Origin: G965222335 sp965222335
Lineage (GTDB): Bacteria > Pseudomonadota > Gammaproteobacteria > Pseudomonadales > Halieaceae
DNA length: 64,000 nucleotides
Assembly (NCBI GenBank): GCA_965222335.1
Contig: OZ244944.1
Span: 3,348,001 to 3,412,000 of the forward strand
Reading direction: 5' to 3'
Below, piece after piece: positions 1 to 9,961 of the stretch. The translations under genes were made by a program, and so were the position numbers. Numbering within the stretch: position 1 is the first letter of the stretch; each line of letters opens with the position of its first letter. The notes below the pieces were generated by a model, which saw nothing but the letters and a program-made list of their open reading frames with translations, searched no databases and was not told the DNA's origin.

Positions 1-2
1 TC

Positions 3-1367
3 ATCATGCCGATCTTCTGGCAGGGCGAACGCGTGGGTTTCGCCGCTTCGCGGGCCCACTGGCTGGACGTGGGCGCCAAGGATCCGGGCACCCCGGTCGA
101 CTCCCATGAGATATACCAGGAGGGTACTCGTTGGGGCCCAACCCGTCTGTACGACGGCGGGGAGCCGCGGGAAGACGTGATCGAGCTGCTGCGCCTGAAC
201 AGCCGCTTTGGCGATTCCACCATTGGCGACCTGAACGCACAGATCGCCGCGGGACGTACCGGTGAGCAGCGCCTGCAGGCGCTGTTTGATCGCTTCGGCG
301 CCGAGACGATCCGCGCTGCCCGGGATGAGATCTTCAAGCAGACCGAGGCCCGGGAGCGGGAAGAAATCGCGGCCCTGCCGGATGGCGAATACAGCGCCGA
401 GGGAACCATCGACGACGACGGCCTGGGCAATGGCCCCATTGGCGTCAAGCTGACCGTGCGTATCGCGGGAGACGGTATGACTGTCGATCTCGCGGGCTCC
501 GCACCGCAGGCAACCGGCCCGGTCAACTGCGGCCTTACCCAGACCGTAGCGGCGGCGCGAGTCGCGTATAAACTGCTGATCAGTTCCGAAGTATCACCCA
601 ATGGCGGCTCTTTCCAGGCCCTGGATGTCATCGCGCCACCCGGCTCCATTTTTTATGCCCAGGAGCCCGCACCCTGTGGTTGGTACTTCACGCCACTGGG
701 TCTGCTGATCGACCTGATCGTTAAAGCGCTCGCGCCAGTGCTTCCGCAAAAGGCCGCGGGCGCACATTATGGCGACTCTATGGTCATTACCATCGCCGGG
801 CAGGACACGCGCAACGATGATGACTTTTTCCTGATGATCGAACCCACCACCGGTGGCTGGGGCGCCTTCGACGGCGGCGACGGTGCCAACTCGCTGATCA
901 ACAACGTCAACGGTAGCTTCAAGGATCTACCAATCGAGGTTTTTGAGAGCAAATACCCGCTGCGGATTCTCAGCTATGGCATTCGCCAGGACTCGGGCGG
1001 CGCCGGGCAGTACCGTGGCGGTAATGGTACCTTCAGGGAATACCTGGTCGAGTCTGACTCGGCACTGTGGCTCTGGTTTGAGCGGTCCGACACCCCGGCC
1101 TGGGGCCTGTTCGGTGGCGGTGATGGCGAGCCTCCCATAGTGCGCATCCAGCGACCGGGCGAGGATACCCTGGAGCGATTGAAGGCCAATGACGTCAAGG
1201 TCCCGGCGGGCAGCATTATCAAGTCGATGACCGGCGGTGGTGGCGGCTATGGCGACCCGGGTGAGCGGGACCCGGCCCATGTTCGTGAGGATCTGCTGGA
1301 TGGCTTTATCTCGCCGGAGCACGCCCGCGAGGTGTATGGGTTTGATGTCGATGCCGTAGAGCAGTAG
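3..1367 (+). CDS. Hydantoinase B/oxoprolinase family protein, 5' end outside window
   Basis: This is the C-terminal part of an HyuB-type subunit, a family that with HyuA performs ATP-dependent opening of hydantoin or 5-oxoproline rings in the cytoplasm. About 453 residues are visible, whereas family members usually have 520-580. The reading frame is open to the left edge, so the first ATG (position 6) is probably internal. Family-like segments include glycine-rich stretches with GGDGANS near the middle and a GGGGGYGDPGERDP-type tail, which is characteristic of HyuB C-termini. The next gene starts 2 bases after the stop, suggesting an operon with the NCS1 permease. The exact substrate cannot be read from the sequence. 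Confidence 0.88.
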   Translation: MMPIFWQGERVGFAASRAHWLDVGAKDPGTPVDSHEIYQEGTRWGPTRLYDGGEPREDVIELLRLNSRFGDSTIGDLNAQIAAGRTGEQRLQALFDRFGAETIRAARDEIFKQTEAREREEIAALPDGEYSAEGTIDDDGLGNGPIGVKLTVRIAGDGMTVDLAGSAPQATGPVNCGLTQTVAAARVAYKLLISSEVSPNGGSFQALDVIAPPGSIFYAQEPAPCGWYFTPLGLLIDLIVKALAPVLPQKAAGAHYGDSMVITIAGQDTRNDDDFFLMIEPTTGGWGAFDGGDGANSLINNVNGSFKDLPIEVFESKYPLRILSYGIRQDSGGAGQYRGGNGTFREYLVESDSALWLWFERSDTPAWGLFGGGDGEPPIVRIQRPGEDTLERLKANDVKVPAGSIIKSMTGGGGGYGDPGERDPAHVREDLLDGFISPEHAREVYGFDVDAVEQ

Positions 1368-1368
1368 C

Positions 1369-2658
1369 GTGTCTACACCGGGCGTTGGCGAGGGCGATAC
1401 GCTATCCGGCTTGCACATCGCGCTGGTGATCATTGGCGGTACCATCGGCATGGCGGTGTTTCTGGTCTCCGCCCAGATCGGTGGTGCCCTGGGTTTGCAG
1501 CAGGCGGCGTGGGCTTTTCTTTCGGGTTGCCTGGTGCTGGCACTGATGGGGTCCCTGACTTCCTACGTGGGCGCCACCACCCGTCTCACGACCTATCAGC
1601 TGTGTACCCGGGCATTTGGTGGCCTGGGCGCGCAGGTTGTGAATACGGTGATCGCCCTGACGCTGGTCGGGTGGTTCGCCGTGATCAGCAATACCCTGGG
1701 CTCGCTCTCTGAGTTTGTGTTTTCGACGCTCTACGGTTGGCGGCTTCCCGTAGCCTTTTACATCCTGCTAAGCAGCCTGGCGATTGTGCTGGTGACGGTG
1801 ACCGGCTTTCGCGGTATCGATCGCGTGGCGCTGTGGATGACGCCCCTAATGCTTGTCCTGGTGATTTACGCCGCAGCCGGCAGCGTCGGCCAGGTGCCTC
1901 ACTGGAACCAACCGGTCCAGGGTGCTTCTTTCATGAGCTTCTCGGCGGCTGTTTCCGCGGTGGTCGGCTCCTATATTGCCGGTGTGATTATACAGCCGGA
2001 TTACAGCCGCTTTGCCCTCAACGCGAGTCACGCCGTGGGCGCTGCGTTTCTCGCACTGGGCGTCTGTTTCCCGATTGTCATGTTCCTGGCTGCCATCCCT
2101 GGGTCTGCCCTCAGCCAGGTTGACCTGCGTGGCCTGCTTCTCGCAATGGGGGTGGGGCTACCCGCTTTCGGATTACTGTTTCTGGGCGCGTGGTCCTCCA
2201 ACGTGTTGTGCCTGTACTCGTCCAGCCTGTCTATCTCCACCGTGGTAAGGCGCGCCAACTACCTGCATGTCGTGATCATCATTGGCATTCTTGGTACCCT
2301 GTTGGCGTTGGTCGATGCGCAGACTTACCTGGTTAATTTTCTGGTCCTGCTGGGCATCACGATTCCGCCTATTGGCGCCATTTACCTGATCGAGGCTCTG
2401 GTATTGATAGCGCCAGAAGAGTCGGGCTCGGTGCAGGCCAGGGATAAATTGTCATCGCAGCCCCTTTCTACCCGCTGGCGGGCGGTGCTGGCCTGGTTGC
2501 TCGCGGCCGGTTTCGGTTTTGCAGTGCAGAATGAATACGCCAGGATCACCGGGGTATCCGCCATCGATGCCATCTTTGTCTCGGCAATGGCCTTTGCGCT
2601 GCTGAACAGCAGGCGCCTCAGGGTATTCTCCGCAAAGCCCGGCACCGGGACCGTCTAG
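1369..2658 (+). CDS. NCS1-type cytosine/purine/hydantoin permease
   Basis: A 429-residue, very hydrophobic protein with about 12 predicted membrane spans, the size and layout of the nucleobase:cation symporter-1 family (CodB, hydantoin and allantoin permeases). It starts with GTG immediately after the stop of the hydantoinase B gene, so the two are probably translationally coupled. The context suggests it imports the cyclic amide used by the HyuA/B enzyme, such as hydantoin or a pyrimidine derivative. That substrate is inferred from position, not from specific binding residues. The C-terminus is cytoplasmic and basic. It could also be a cytosine permease used independently. Confidence 0.82.
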   Translation: MSTPGVGEGDTLSGLHIALVIIGGTIGMAVFLVSAQIGGALGLQQAAWAFLSGCLVLALMGSLTSYVGATTRLTTYQLCTRAFGGLGAQVVNTVIALTLVGWFAVISNTLGSLSEFVFSTLYGWRLPVAFYILLSSLAIVLVTVTGFRGIDRVALWMTPLMLVLVIYAAAGSVGQVPHWNQPVQGASFMSFSAAVSAVVGSYIAGVIIQPDYSRFALNASHAVGAAFLALGVCFPIVMFLAAIPGSALSQVDLRGLLLAMGVGLPAFGLLFLGAWSSNVLCLYSSSLSISTVVRRANYLHVVIIIGILGTLLALVDAQTYLVNFLVLLGITIPPIGAIYLIEALVLIAPEESGSVQARDKLSSQPLSTRWRAVLAWLLAAGFGFAVQNEYARITGVSAIDAIFVSAMAFALLNSRRLRVFSAKPGTGTV

Positions 2659-2730
2659 GCCCCGTGGCCAACGGGAGTGCCACACAGCCTTAGACTCCCA
2701 CGCCTGAACAACGACTTCTCGGAGAGACAT

Positions 2731-4036
2731 ATGCAAAATTACCCGGAGCATGTCAGCGCCAAGGCTGAAATATTCCATGCCGCGCTGCAGGCGGGCGGAT
2801 ACGACCAGGCGATTGTCAGTGCGGGCAGCCTGATCTACCCCTTTGGCGATGATCTCGATTACCCCTTTCGATGTAATCCCTACTTCAGTGAATGGTTGCC
2901 GGTTCAGGATAGGCCGGACAGTTATTTGCTGGTGAGTCCGGGCAGGAAGGCGGAGCTTATCGTGCCCGCCAATGCAGGTTTCTGGGACAGCCCCCCCCGC
3001 AGCGATACCCGAGTATGTAGCGCGTGAGTTTGAAGTGACCCCATATGCAGATGTGGCCAGCCTGCAAAAGAGATTGCGTGCCCTGGGCCGTACGGCGTGG
3101 CTGGGCGCGGAAGACGGATTGAGTGCCCGTCTGAGTGATATTGAATGCAATCCGGCCGCGGTGCTTGACCACATAGACTACTACCGAGCTTACAAGAGCC
3201 CCTATGAGATCGAATGCATAGCTCGGGCCACAGTCCTGGCAGAGCGCGGGCATGCAGCTGCTGCGGTTGCTTTCTCAGAGGGCAAGAGCGAGCTGGAGAT
3301 TCACCTGGCGTACCTGGCGGCAATCCGTTGTGCGGACGAGGACCTGCCTTATCGGAGCATCGTGGCGCTGAACGAGAACGGCAGCACCCTGCACCACATG
3401 GTGCGCCAGAAGTCCGTACCTTCCAGTCACAGATCGATGCTGATCGACGCGGGGGCACGCTACCATGGCTATGCGTCAGACATTTCCAGGACCCACGTCG
3501 CGGGGGGCTTCGCCGACTCCGGGTTCGCATCGCTGATCGCCAGCCTGGATCGCGGGCAGCGGGATCTGGTGGCCCGGATTCGCGTGGGTGACAGTTTTGC
3601 TGACCTGCACGACCAGGCCCATCACCTGGTTGCGAAGATACTCGTTGAACACGGTATTGTCCGGTGCGGAGTTGATGAGGCCATGAGCAGCGGGGCCTCC
3701 CGCGTTTTCTTTCCCCATGGTCTCGGGCATCTTCTCGGAATCCAGGTGCATGATCGCGGCGGCCAGCTGGCTTCGCCGGACGGCACACTTCAGCCACCGC
3801 CAGAGGCGTACCCGCATCTTCGTTTTACCCGTGACCTGGCGCCGGGCATGGTATTCACCGTGGAGCCGGGTATCTATTTTATCGATTCATTGATCGAAGG
3901 TTTCAGCGAGCCGGGCATACTTGATAGGAATCAGATAGAGCGCTTTAGCGCGTTCGGCGGCATCCGCATAGAAGATAACGTGCTGGTCGAGCACGACGGC
4001 GTCCGAAATTTCACCCGCGAAGTATTCCCTACTTGA
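2731..4036 (+). pseudogene. pepQ: Xaa-Pro dipeptidase (PepQ), frameshifted in a C8 run
   Basis: Two overlapping frames together make one M24B metallopeptidase resembling E. coli PepQ. The first part (from ATG 2731, preceded by GGAGAG) holds the N-terminal creatinase-like domain, with the PepQ-like segment PFRCNPYFSEWLPV. The second part (open from 2972) holds the catalytic pita-bread fold. All dinuclear metal ligands are visible: Asp in LIDAGARYHGYASDISRTH, His in HGLGHLLG, and Glu in VEPGIYF and GIRIEDN. The frames switch at eight consecutive C residues (2991-2998); removing one C restores a full-length protein. This may be a real mutation, slippage-type phase variation or an assembly error. 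The end overlaps the converging oxidoreductase gene by 8 bases. Confidence 0.88.
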
Positions 4037-5036
4037 TGCCGGTCTCTATCACGACCTTGCCATGCTCGCGTCGTGGCTCTTTCAGGTACCGGCACGCTTC
4101 AATGAATTCCTCGAGCGGGTACACGCGGTCGATCCTGGGTGCGATATCCCCTGCGGCGAGTGCCTTGTTCACCCAGTCGATACCCTTCGGGCACATTTCA
4201 TCGTTTTCAACGTAGTTGAACAGAGAATAGGCCTGGAACAGGGCATTGGACTGGAACATCGCCGGGTAGGGAATCTGTGGGATGTCCTTGTCGAGCATGC
4301 CGTAGAAGAAGATGCGGGCGTCCTTCGCCAGGGCGCCGGCGTAGTGATTCATCAGGCCGCCGCCGATAGCGTCAAAGGCGGCGTCGATACCATGGCCGTC
4401 GGTCAACTGCCGCAGTTCATCCGCCAGGCCCTCATTGGACGCACCGGTCACGATCACGTGATCGGCACCGGCGCTTTCAAGGTAGGCGCGATTGTATTCG
4501 AAGCGGGTGGTGCCGATCATCGTGGCACCGAAGAGTCGCCCGATTTCGAGTGCCGCGGTGCCCGCAGTGCTGGTGGCCGCGGTCACCAGAATGGCGCGTC
4601 CCGGTGCCGCCCCGGCAAGCTCGACCACCGGGAAATAGGCGGTGAGGTACTGCATCCAGATAGACGCGCTTTCGACTGCGCTCAGGCCGGCGGGTGCGGG
4701 CGTGAGGTAGCGAGCGGCAACCACGACCGATTCGCCGCTCGCACCACGATTGCCGTAGAAGTGCGGCAGCGTGCAGTAGCGCTCGCCGATGTCGATGCCC
4801 TGGACCCCGGGGCCCACGGCGTCCACGATGCCGGCGGCTTCCATGCCAATGCGCGCGGGGAAACTGGCGAAGCTGAAGGAGTACCGGTCCTCCATCAGAT
4901 CCATGTCGCCCCAGTTCAGGGCAAATGCTTCAACCCGCAGTCGCACCTCGCCGGGACCGGGTTCCTCGTCCGGAAACTTCTCCAGCTTGAGTCCCTCGAA
5001 GCCGCTGTAGTCGTGTATTACCCAATCTCTGTGCAT
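4029..5036 (-). CDS. Zinc-free-type medium-chain dehydrogenase/quinone oxidoreductase-like protein
   Basis: A 335-residue MDR-superfamily protein. It has an N-terminal GroES-like catalytic domain (residues ~1-120, with PGPGEVRLRVEAFALNWGD) and a Rossmann domain with a nucleotide-binding turn AATSTAGTAALEIG near residue 155. The sequence following the turn looks suited to NADP(H). The structural zinc cysteines of alcohol dehydrogenases are absent, so it most resembles NADPH:quinone reductase or enoyl-reductase-like members. The substrate is unknown. It is transcribed toward pepQ and is alone on its strand. The ATG at 5036 is preceded by a GAGG-like ribosome site. Confidence 0.82.
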   Translation of the reverse strand: MHRDWVIHDYSGFEGLKLEKFPDEEPGPGEVRLRVEAFALNWGDMDLMEDRYSFSFASFPARIGMEAAGIVDAVGPGVQGIDIGERYCTLPHFYGNRGASGESVVVAARYLTPAPAGLSAVESASIWMQYLTAYFPVVELAGAAPGRAILVTAATSTAGTAALEIGRLFGATMIGTTRFEYNRAYLESAGADHVIVTGASNEGLADELRQLTDGHGIDAAFDAIGGGLMNHYAGALAKDARIFFYGMLDKDIPQIPYPAMFQSNALFQAYSLFNYVENDEMCPKGIDWVNKALAAGDIAPRIDRVYPLEEFIEACRYLKEPRREHGKVVIETGIK

Positions 5037-5196
5037 GGTCGCTTGCCTCGGTTTTTATTGCTGTATGAATCCAGTATAGTAAAAAAATGAAGTAAAGCAA
5101 CAAAAATTAATAATCGCGGCTGGTTCTGCGGTCGTCGCCTCCCGCGTCCTGGGCGACTTCATTTGCCAGTAACCCGAGCAAGCCCGACAATAGCGC

Positions 5197-7029
5197 ATGC
5201 CTTTTCGCTTCTTCGAACAGCTGGTCGACCCCTTCCCGCCCGCAGCCCCGGGCCGGACCCCGCGTTCCGTGTTCCGCTTTTGCCGCCATTACGCGCGGGG
5301 CCTGGAGCACTGGCTGCTGTTTCTGGCGCTGTTAAGCGTTGCCATCGCCATTATCGAGGTGGCGCTGTTCAGCGTAATGGGGGACGTGATCGATCTATTC
5401 GGCGAGCGCACGCCGGCGGAGGTGCGTGCCGGCTCGGGGCGGGACCTGCTGTGGCTGGCCCTCGGTATCCTGGCTGCCTACCCGGCGCTGGTCGGCGTGC
5501 AGTCATTGCTGCTGCACCAGACCCTGATGGGCAATTTCCCGATGATCGTGCGCTGGCTGGCGCACCGCTACCTCCTGCGCCAGAGCCTGTCCTTTTTCCA
5601 TGATGAATTTGCCGGTCGCATCGCCACGCGCGTGATGCAGACGGCACTCGCGGTGCGGGAAACCGTGATCAAGCTGCTCGACATCATGGTGTACGTGGTC
5701 GTCTATTTCCTGTCGGTTCTGGTGCTGTTCGCCGGCATCGACCTGCGCCTGGCGGCGCCCATCGCCCTGTGGCTGGTGTTATATGTCGCCATTCTCTGGG
5801 TGGTGCTGCCGAGGCTGCAGCGGGTCTCCGAGCGCCAGGCAGACGCCCGCGCGATGATGCTCGGGCGGGTGGCCGACTCCTACACCAATATCGCCACGGT
5901 GAAATTGTTTTCCCACGCGCGGCGCGAATCGCGCTACGCCAGGGAGGGCATGGAGGGATTTCTCGGCACGGTGCATCCGCAGATGCGGCTGGTGACCTGG
6001 ATGGAAACCGCGGTGACCCTGAACAATGTGCTGATGCTGTTGTTTGTTGGTGGCGCAGCCCTCTACCTGTGGCTAAACGGGGCGATCAGCCCGGGCGCGA
6101 TTGCCGCGGCAATCGGTCTCTGCCTGCGCATGACCGGGATCAGTGAGTGGATCATGTGGGAGGTGTCGGGTCTGTTCGAGAACATCGGTACGGTGCAGGA
6201 TGGCATGACCACCATCTCCCAGCCAGTCAGTGTCGAGGACGCGGCCGGCGCCGGGGCCCTGGCTGTCTCTGCCGGCCATCTTGAGTTTGACCGGGTGCGC
6301 TTTGCCTACGGCCGGGACAAGACCGTATTTGACGACCTGACGCTGGATATTCCGGCGGGCGCAAAGGTGGGCCTGATCGGTCGCTCCGGCGCGGGCAAGT
6401 CGACCCTGGTCAGTCTGCTGCTGCGCTTTTACGACGTTGATGCGGGGACGATTCGCATCGACGGCCAGGACATCCGCAAGGTCACCCAGGAAAGCCTGCG
6501 CGCCAATATCGCCATGGTCACCCAGGACACCTCGCTCCTGCACCGCACCGTACGCGAGAACATTCTCTACGGTCGCGAGGATGCCAGCGAACAGGAATTG
6601 CAGCGCGCCATCGACCGCGCCCGGGTGCGGGAGTTTATCGACGAGCTGGAGGATGCCCGCGGCAACCGCGGCCTCGACGCCATGGTGGGCGAGCGCGGGG
6701 TGAAACTGTCGGGCGGCCAGCGCCAACGCATCGCCATCGCGCGGGTGATGCTCAAGGACGCGCCCATCCTGATCCTCGACGAGGCCACCTCGGCGCTGGA
6801 CTCCGAAGTCGAACTGGCAATCCAGGAGAGCCTCTACGAACTGATGGAGGGCAAGACAGTGCTGGCCATCGCCCACCGGCTGTCCACCATCGCCGCCCTC
6901 GACCGCCTCGTGGTGCTGGACCAGGGCAAGGTCGTCGAGACCGGCAGCCACAGCGAGCTGCTGCAGCGCGGCGGCATCTACCAGCGCCTCTGGGACTACC
7001 AGTCCGGCGGCTTCCTCGCCGCCGACTGA
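5197..7029 (+). CDS. ABC exporter, fused membrane and ATPase domains
   Basis: A 610-residue half-transporter of the type IV exporter fold. It has six predicted membrane helices in residues ~35-330, then a nucleotide-binding domain. Walker A GRSGAGKS (~395), signature LSGGQ (~504), Walker B LILDEATSAL (~522) and the H-loop AHR (~559) are all intact, so it should be an active ATPase working as a dimer in the inner membrane. The family exports lipids, peptides or drugs; nothing here fixes the substrate. It is monocistronic, and its 3' end is followed by a perfect inverted repeat that may act as a terminator. The ATG at 5197 lacks a strong ribosome site. Confidence 0.88.
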   Translation: MPFRFFEQLVDPFPPAAPGRTPRSVFRFCRHYARGLEHWLLFLALLSVAIAIIEVALFSVMGDVIDLFGERTPAEVRAGSGRDLLWLALGILAAYPALVGVQSLLLHQTLMGNFPMIVRWLAHRYLLRQSLSFFHDEFAGRIATRVMQTALAVRETVIKLLDIMVYVVVYFLSVLVLFAGIDLRLAAPIALWLVLYVAILWVVLPRLQRVSERQADARAMMLGRVADSYTNIATVKLFSHARRESRYAREGMEGFLGTVHPQMRLVTWMETAVTLNNVLMLLFVGGAALYLWLNGAISPGAIAAAIGLCLRMTGISEWIMWEVSGLFENIGTVQDGMTTISQPVSVEDAAGAGALAVSAGHLEFDRVRFAYGRDKTVFDDLTLDIPAGAKVGLIGRSGAGKSTLVSLLLRFYDVDAGTIRIDGQDIRKVTQESLRANIAMVTQDTSLLHRTVRENILYGREDASEQELQRAIDRARVREFIDELEDARGNRGLDAMVGERGVKLSGGQRQRIAIARVMLKDAPILILDEATSALDSEVELAIQESLYELMEGKTVLAIAHRLSTIAALDRLVVLDQGKVVETGSHSELLQRGGIYQRLWDYQSGGFLAAD

Positions 7030-7034
7030 CCTTT

Positions 7035-7099
7035 AATTGGGGACGGATACCTATTTCCAGGGAGCTATCGCTGCGGAAATTGGTATCCGTCCCCAAATT
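7035..7099. repeat. REP-like palindrome, copy 1
   Basis: A 15-bp perfect inverted repeat: left arm TTGGGGACGGATACC at 7037-7051 and its complement at 7082-7096, separated by 30 bases. A second copy with the same arms lies at 8183-8255, on the other side of the threonine aldolase gene. The A/T-rich flanks and strong stem could stop transcription after the ABC gene. The two arms match between copies while the loops differ, as expected for a dispersed REP-type element rather than a gene-specific terminator. Confidence 0.85.
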
Positions 7100-7176
7100 C
7101 AGGCGGGCGCCAGCGAAGTCGGTAGCATCGGGCCTGCCCGAGCGGCTATCATCTCGCCCAATATCAGGGGAGCAGC

Positions 7177-8169
7177 ATGATCGACTTGCGCAGCGACACC
7201 GTAACGCGACCAACAGCGGGCATGCGCCGCGCCATGCTCGACGCCGAACTGGGCGACGACGTCTATGGCGAGGATCCGACGGTTAGTGCGCTGGAGCACT
7301 ATGCCGCCGAGCTGACGGGGATGGAGGCGGCTGTGTTTGCGCCCTCCGGCACCCAGACCAACCTGATCGCCCTGCTCAGCCACTGCCAGCGCGGCGAGGA
7401 ATATATCGTCGGTTTCACCGCCCACACCTACAAGTACGAAGGTGGTGGCGCGGCGGTGCTGGGTGGCATCCAGCCCTGTCCCATTCCCTTCAGTGACAAT
7501 GGCGAGTTGCCGCTGGAACAGGTGGCAGCCGTGATTAAACCCGACGATGCCCACTTCGCGATTACCCGCCTGGTCTGCCTGGAGAACACCACCGATGGCA
7601 AGGTGCTGTCACTGGATTACCTGGCGCGCTACAGCGCACTTGCCCAGCGCCACGGCCTGCGCCGCCACCTCGACGGCGCCCGGGTGTTCAACGCTGCCGT
7701 GGCTCTGGGTGTGCCCGTCAGTGATATCACCCGACATTTCGATACGGTCTCCATCTGCCTGTCCAAGGGGCTCGGCGCCCCGGTCGGCTCGCTTCTGGCG
7801 GGCGAGCGGGAAACCATCGCCCGGGCGCGACGCTGGCGCAAGATGGTCGGCGGCGGGATGCGTCAGGCGGGCATGCTGGCGGCGGCCGGGCACTACGCCC
7901 TGGAGCACCATGTCGACAGGCTGGCCGATGATCACCGCAAGGCCACTCGAGTGGCAGCAGCGATACAGGCCTTACCGGGATTCAGTCTGGCCCACGAGCC
8001 CCGGACCAATATGCTGTTTCTGCACCCGTCCATGGATATCGTCCCACTGACGGCCCATCTCGCCGATGCAGGGGTCATCATCAATGGCCACCGCTGGGTC
8101 TTCCACCTGGATGTGTCGGAGGACGATATCGACGCGCTGATTGAGGCCTGCCAGGCCTTCGCCAGCTAG
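7177..8169 (+). CDS. ltaE: Low-specificity L-threonine aldolase
   Basis: A 330-residue fold-type I PLP enzyme that splits L-threonine or L-allo-threonine to glycine and acetaldehyde in the cytoplasm. It begins with the family-typical MIDLRSDTVTRPT. The PLP lysine is K197 in SKGLGAPVGS, at the same index as in E. coli LtaE as I recall it. A DGARVFNAAVAL segment supplies the cofactor-binding Asp. Length matches the family. GGGGAG lies about 8 bases before the ATG. The gene stands alone between two copies of a palindromic repeat. Confidence 0.93.
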   Translation: MIDLRSDTVTRPTAGMRRAMLDAELGDDVYGEDPTVSALEHYAAELTGMEAAVFAPSGTQTNLIALLSHCQRGEEYIVGFTAHTYKYEGGGAAVLGGIQPCPIPFSDNGELPLEQVAAVIKPDDAHFAITRLVCLENTTDGKVLSLDYLARYSALAQRHGLRRHLDGARVFNAAVALGVPVSDITRHFDTVSICLSKGLGAPVGSLLAGERETIARARRWRKMVGGGMRQAGMLAAAGHYALEHHVDRLADDHRKATRVAAAIQALPGFSLAHEPRTNMLFLHPSMDIVPLTAHLADAGVIINGHRWVFHLDVSEDDIDALIEACQAFAS

Positions 8170-8182
8170 CAATATGGAGGCA

Positions 8183-8255
8183 TTTAATTGGGGACGGATA
8201 CCTTTTTGCCAGCGGGTACTGCGGCACGGGAAATAGGTATCCGTCCCCAATTAAA
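8183..8255. repeat. REP-like palindrome, copy 2
   Basis: A perfect 20-bp inverted repeat (8183-8202 and 8236-8255), with core arm GGGGACGGATACC shared with the copy at 7035-7099. It lies between the converging ltaE and AbgT-type genes, so it could act as a bidirectional terminator. Its arm is longer than in copy 1, which keeps 15 paired bases. Confidence 0.88.
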
Positions 8256-8266
8256 GCGTGGCCGCC

Positions 8267-9847
8267 TTAAGGCAAACTGAAATCAACCGGGGCATTCGGT
8301 CCGAGGGGGATGCCCAGTACCACCCAGGCCATGGTGATTACCAAGCCGGCCAGCAGCAGCAGGATCGAGTAGGGCAGCATGGTGGCCGCCAGGCTGCCAA
8401 TGCCGAAGTCTTTCTGCCAGCGCTGGCAAAATACCAGGATGAGCGGGAAGTAGGGCATCAGCGGGGTAATGATATTGGTGGCGCCATCACCCACGCGGTA
8501 GGCGGCGGTACTCATTTCCGGGCTGATACCGATCAGCATGAGCATGGGTACCAATACCGGTGCCAGCAACGCCCACTTGGCGCTGGCGCTGCCGACGAAC
8601 AGATTGATGGCGGCGCCAAACAAAATGATCAATGCCAACAGCACGGCATCAGGCAGATTGGAATCTTCCAGGAAGGCGGCGCCGTTAATGGCGAAAATCA
8701 GGCCCAGGTTGGACCAGTTGAACATGGCGACAAAATGGGCGGCGGCGAAGGCCAGGACCAGGTAATAGGCGAGGTCGGCCATGGCCTCGCTCATCATTTT
8801 GACGATATCGCGATGCGACTTCACGGTGCCGGCCGCAGAGCCGTAGGCCCAGCCGGCTGCCAGGAATAGAATGAAGAAGCCTGCCACCAGGGATTTAAAC
8901 AGCGGATTAAACCGGGCTTCCGGATTGGCACTCTCATCGATCAGCGGTGTGCCAGGCCCCACACAGAGAAAGATCCACACCAGAACCACACCCAGCAGGG
9001 CGAGCCCAGCGCGGCGCAAACCTTGCGTTTCACCCTCCGTGAACGCCGCGTCGGGTTGTTTAATCAGTCCGGCGGTGCTGCTCTCCATCTGATCGGTTTC
9101 TATCTGGCCCAATCGAGGCTCGATGACGCGGTCGGTGACATACCAGATCACCGGCAGGAACGCGAAAGTCATGGCGATGATGAAGTAGGCGTTGCCGGCG
9201 ATATTGGCGTCCCAGGTCGGCAGGATGGTTTCCGCCGCCGCTTCGGTAATGCCGAAGAGCAGCGCGTCCAGCTGCCCCGGTAGCAGGTTTGCCGAGAAGC
9301 CCCCGGACACGCCGGCGAAGGCGGCGGCGATACCGGCAATGGGGTGACGCCCGGCGGCGGCGAAGATCACACCGGCCAGGGGAATCAGTACCACGTAGGC
9401 GGCATCGGCGGCCAGATTGCCAACCATGCCGATCAAGGCCACGGCCGGTGTGAGCAGGAATTGCGGTGCCCGGGACACGGCGCCGCTCATGGCGGTAGCA
9501 AACAGGCCCGAGCGTTCCGCCACCCCCGCACCCAGCATGACCACCAGGACATAGCCCAGCGGATGGAAGGAGGTGAAGGTGGCCGGCATCTCCACCAGCA
9601 GGCGCTGGATATTGGTCGCTGACAGCAGACTCTCGGCGCTGACCACCACAGCATTGCCGGCGGCATCCACCTGGGTCGGATGCAGCGCGGAGACGCCGGC
9701 CAAGGCGGCGACCACACTGATCACAACAATGGCGGCTATACACCACAGGAAGATAAATACCGGGTCCGGCAGGCGATTGCCGGCGCGTTCGATCCAGGCA
9801 AGGATGCCCTTCATTTCATTGGCCTGGGTCTGGCTCGTCTGGGTCAT
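8267..9847 (-). CDS. AbgT-family transporter
   Basis: A 526-residue inner-membrane protein with the AbgT family profile: the N-terminal GILAWIERAGNRLPDP signature, many hydrophobic helices and the GNLAADAAYVVLIPL region. AbgT members import p-aminobenzoyl-glutamate or export sulfonamides. Which applies here is not decidable from the sequence. The ATG at 9847 with a GGAAG upstream is preferred over a TTG two codons earlier. The start region lies next to a degenerate tRNA-Asn repeat. It converges with ltaE across a palindromic repeat. Confidence 0.9.
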   Translation of the reverse strand: MTQTSQTQANEMKGILAWIERAGNRLPDPVFIFLWCIAAIVVISVVAALAGVSALHPTQVDAAGNAVVVSAESLLSATNIQRLLVEMPATFTSFHPLGYVLVVMLGAGVAERSGLFATAMSGAVSRAPQFLLTPAVALIGMVGNLAADAAYVVLIPLAGVIFAAAGRHPIAGIAAAFAGVSGGFSANLLPGQLDALLFGITEAAAETILPTWDANIAGNAYFIIAMTFAFLPVIWYVTDRVIEPRLGQIETDQMESSTAGLIKQPDAAFTEGETQGLRRAGLALLGVVLVWIFLCVGPGTPLIDESANPEARFNPLFKSLVAGFFILFLAAGWAYGSAAGTVKSHRDIVKMMSEAMADLAYYLVLAFAAAHFVAMFNWSNLGLIFAINGAAFLEDSNLPDAVLLALIILFGAAINLFVGSASAKWALLAPVLVPMLMLIGISPEMSTAAYRVGDGATNIITPLMPYFPLILVFCQRWQKDFGIGSLAATMLPYSILLLLAGLVITMAWVVLGIPLGPNAPVDFSLP

Positions 9848-9961
9848 CGGCAAGTCTTCCAGTGGCAGTCTGCGTGAAGCTTATCGTAAAGATTCTGCTG
9901 TTGGAGGAAAACCGGCAGGCCCGGTAAAGCGGGGCAGGATCACCATGTCTCTCGCGACCTG

